This document shows, one piece after another, positions 5,073-5,935 of a stretch of DNA of 5,935 bases. The first letter of the stretch is position 1; the number at the start of each line of letters is the position of its first letter. The translations under genes and the position numbers were made by a program. The stretch is from Bacilli bacterium (GTDB taxonomy: Bacteria; Bacillota_I; Bacilli_A; ML615J-28; CAG-698): the NCBI GenBank assembly GCA_016282055.1, contig JAEEJT010000003.1, positions 1 to 5,935 of the forward strand, written 5' to 3'. The notes under the pieces were generated by a model. That model ran no database searches, was not told the origin of the DNA, and saw nothing but the letters and a program-made list of their open reading frames with translations.

Positions 5073-5081
5073 TTCACATTA
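5073..5081 (+). promoter_or_regulatory. Candidate phage promoter/leader motif TTCACATTA upstream of the gene at 5110
   Basis: The same 9-mer as before the beta' gene, 28 nt before the ATG and just after the C6 terminator, followed by AT-rich DNA and AAGGAGG. Two exact copies at matching distance from unrelated genes on opposite strands favour a regulatory role, which is inferred. Confidence 0.4.
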
Positions 5082-5109
5082 AATTAATAGTATTAAGGAG
5101 GAAGTATAG

Positions 5110-5935
5110 ATGGAACTTGAAATATTAAATGAATTAAAATTTGTAGATACAAATTTTATTATAACAAGATTATATAAATTAATTGAAGAAAAATTATCAA
5201 AGCCTGCAATTAAAAGATCATATCTAGCAAATATATCAAATTTCTTTAATTCTAGGCATGATCAATTACATGATATAGCGCCGTATACTAATATATATTA
5301 TAATCAAACAGATATTGATAAACTATTTAAATCATTACAATTAGAAGAAAAAGAAGTGATAAATATTTTACAAAATGTATGGTTTTGGAAAGAAAGCTAT
5401 AGGCCTAAATGTGCAAAAGAACCATATGTTGAAGTAATGATGTGTATTATTAGATTTTTCTTAAAAAACAATGATAGAAAAAATGCAGAACTTAGTACAA
5501 TATATTTATGTTTTTCTGGAAAATTCTATGCTTCTATTTATAGTAGCTTTTGGAAATATCCTGTAAATAAACAAGTAATGGATTTTGTAATGAATGGGAT
5601 GCTTACTAATAAATTTGATATAAAATCGGCTGGTACATTATTTAATGCTATAAAGAAAATGTGTATAACATTTTTAAATAAATATAATCAAAGAATATTA
5701 GATAATAAATTAACTGATGATGAAATGGGAAAATTAATTCAGCAGCTTAGAGATAGAGAAAAATCATTTTTGGGAAATATTTATACTGAATATAGAAAAG
5801 CTGTTGATAATAAAGCATATTTAAATTATGAAACTGATAATTTAGATACAGATGTTTTTAGAATAACAGACAACGATGCAGCGACTGCAGCTAGATTAAC
5901 AGAAGGTGCAATGACTATTATGACAACTCAAGCAG
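5110..5935 (+). CDS. Unrecognised large phage protein, probably virion structural (partial, runs off right edge)
   Basis: 275 codons are visible from ATG at 5110 and the frame is still open at the window end. AAGGAGG (5095-5101) 8 nt before the ATG fixes the start. The protein is mostly helical, Lys/Asn-rich and without signal peptide or clear membrane span. An aromatic segment at 91-98 (WFWKESYR) is followed by a region at 125-190 with KFYASIYSSFWKYPVNKQVM and LTNKFDIKSAGTLFNAIKKM. From memory this resembles uncharacterised virion proteins of large gut phages, but I cannot name a family. Residues 201-235 are probably helical (DDEMGKLIQQLRDREKSFLG). The leader carries TTCACATTA, as does the beta' gene, suggesting the same expression class. 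A non-structural role cannot be excluded. Confidence 0.7.
   Translation, partial: MELEILNELKFVDTNFIITRLYKLIEEKLSKPAIKRSYLANISNFFNSRHDQLHDIAPYTNIYYNQTDIDKLFKSLQLEEKEVINILQNVWFWKESYRPKCAKEPYVEVMMCIIRFFLKNNDRKNAELSTIYLCFSGKFYASIYSSFWKYPVNKQVMDFVMNGMLTNKFDIKSAGTLFNAIKKMCITFLNKYNQRILDNKLTDDEMGKLIQQLRDREKSFLGNIYTEYRKAVDNKAYLNYETDNLDTDVFRITDNDAATAARLTEGAMTIMTTQA

Noticed and set aside
5327..5336. TAAATCATTA inside the gene at 5110, identical to the end of the cassette sites
   Set aside because: Only the 10 AT-rich bases match; the rest of the site is absent and it lies inside an ordinary coding frame (FKSLQL). A chance match is plausible.

Overview
The window looks like a late-gene region of a large, very AT-rich tailed phage (possibly a jumbo phage). 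The main evidence is a protein at the left edge with the layout of the C-terminal part of a multi-subunit RNA polymerase beta' subunit, carried as a separate gene as in phiKZ/AR9-type jumbo phages. Strong AAGGAG/GGGAGG ribosome binding sites, compact hairpin terminators and two large unrecognised, probably virion, proteins fit this. No host-type gene, tRNA, rRNA, CRISPR array or insertion sequence is visible.

Layout: (1) 1-1081, minus strand, beta' C-terminal subunit, running off the left edge. (2) 1083-1354, its leader, a terminator hairpin and a possible decayed cassette. (3) 1355-2503, three tail-fibre-tip-like coding cassettes: C1 and C2 on minus, C3 on plus. C2 and C3 diverge from a 55-bp element at 2143-2197. 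(4) 2504-2664, an orphan C-terminal fragment and a bidirectional terminator. (5) 2665-3876, minus strand, a complete 403-residue protein with its own leader. (6) 3990-4025, a terminator. (7) 4043-5003, three more cassettes: C4 on minus, C5 and C6 on plus. C4 and C5 diverge from a second copy of the 55-bp element at 4436-4490, inverted relative to the first (53 of 55 bases identical). (8) 5032-5062, a terminator. (9) 5110-5935, plus strand, a large unrecognised protein running off the right edge.

The notable system is the cassette array. Six open frames, each opening at a copy of an 18-bp sequence (consensus WTGYMCAWTAATGATTTA, read ...NDL), encode different 66- to 137-residue beta-rich, tail-fibre-tip-like sequences. 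None has a Shine-Dalgarno sequence; two begin only with TTG. The repeats lie at the 5' edge of each cassette and occur in both orientations. This is the architecture of a shufflon (R64 PilV/Rci type): silent alternative C-termini that site-specific recombination could join to a constant N-terminal gene. Neither the constant gene nor the recombinase is in the window. The inverted 55-bp copies enclose a 403-residue gene with its own leader and terminators, so an inversion could flip it without breaking it. Function and activity of the system are inferred; the repeats, their orientations and the missing translation starts are seen directly.

The three ordinary genes share a TTCRCWTWA-like motif 28-29 nt before their ATG, a candidate phage promoter or leader element.
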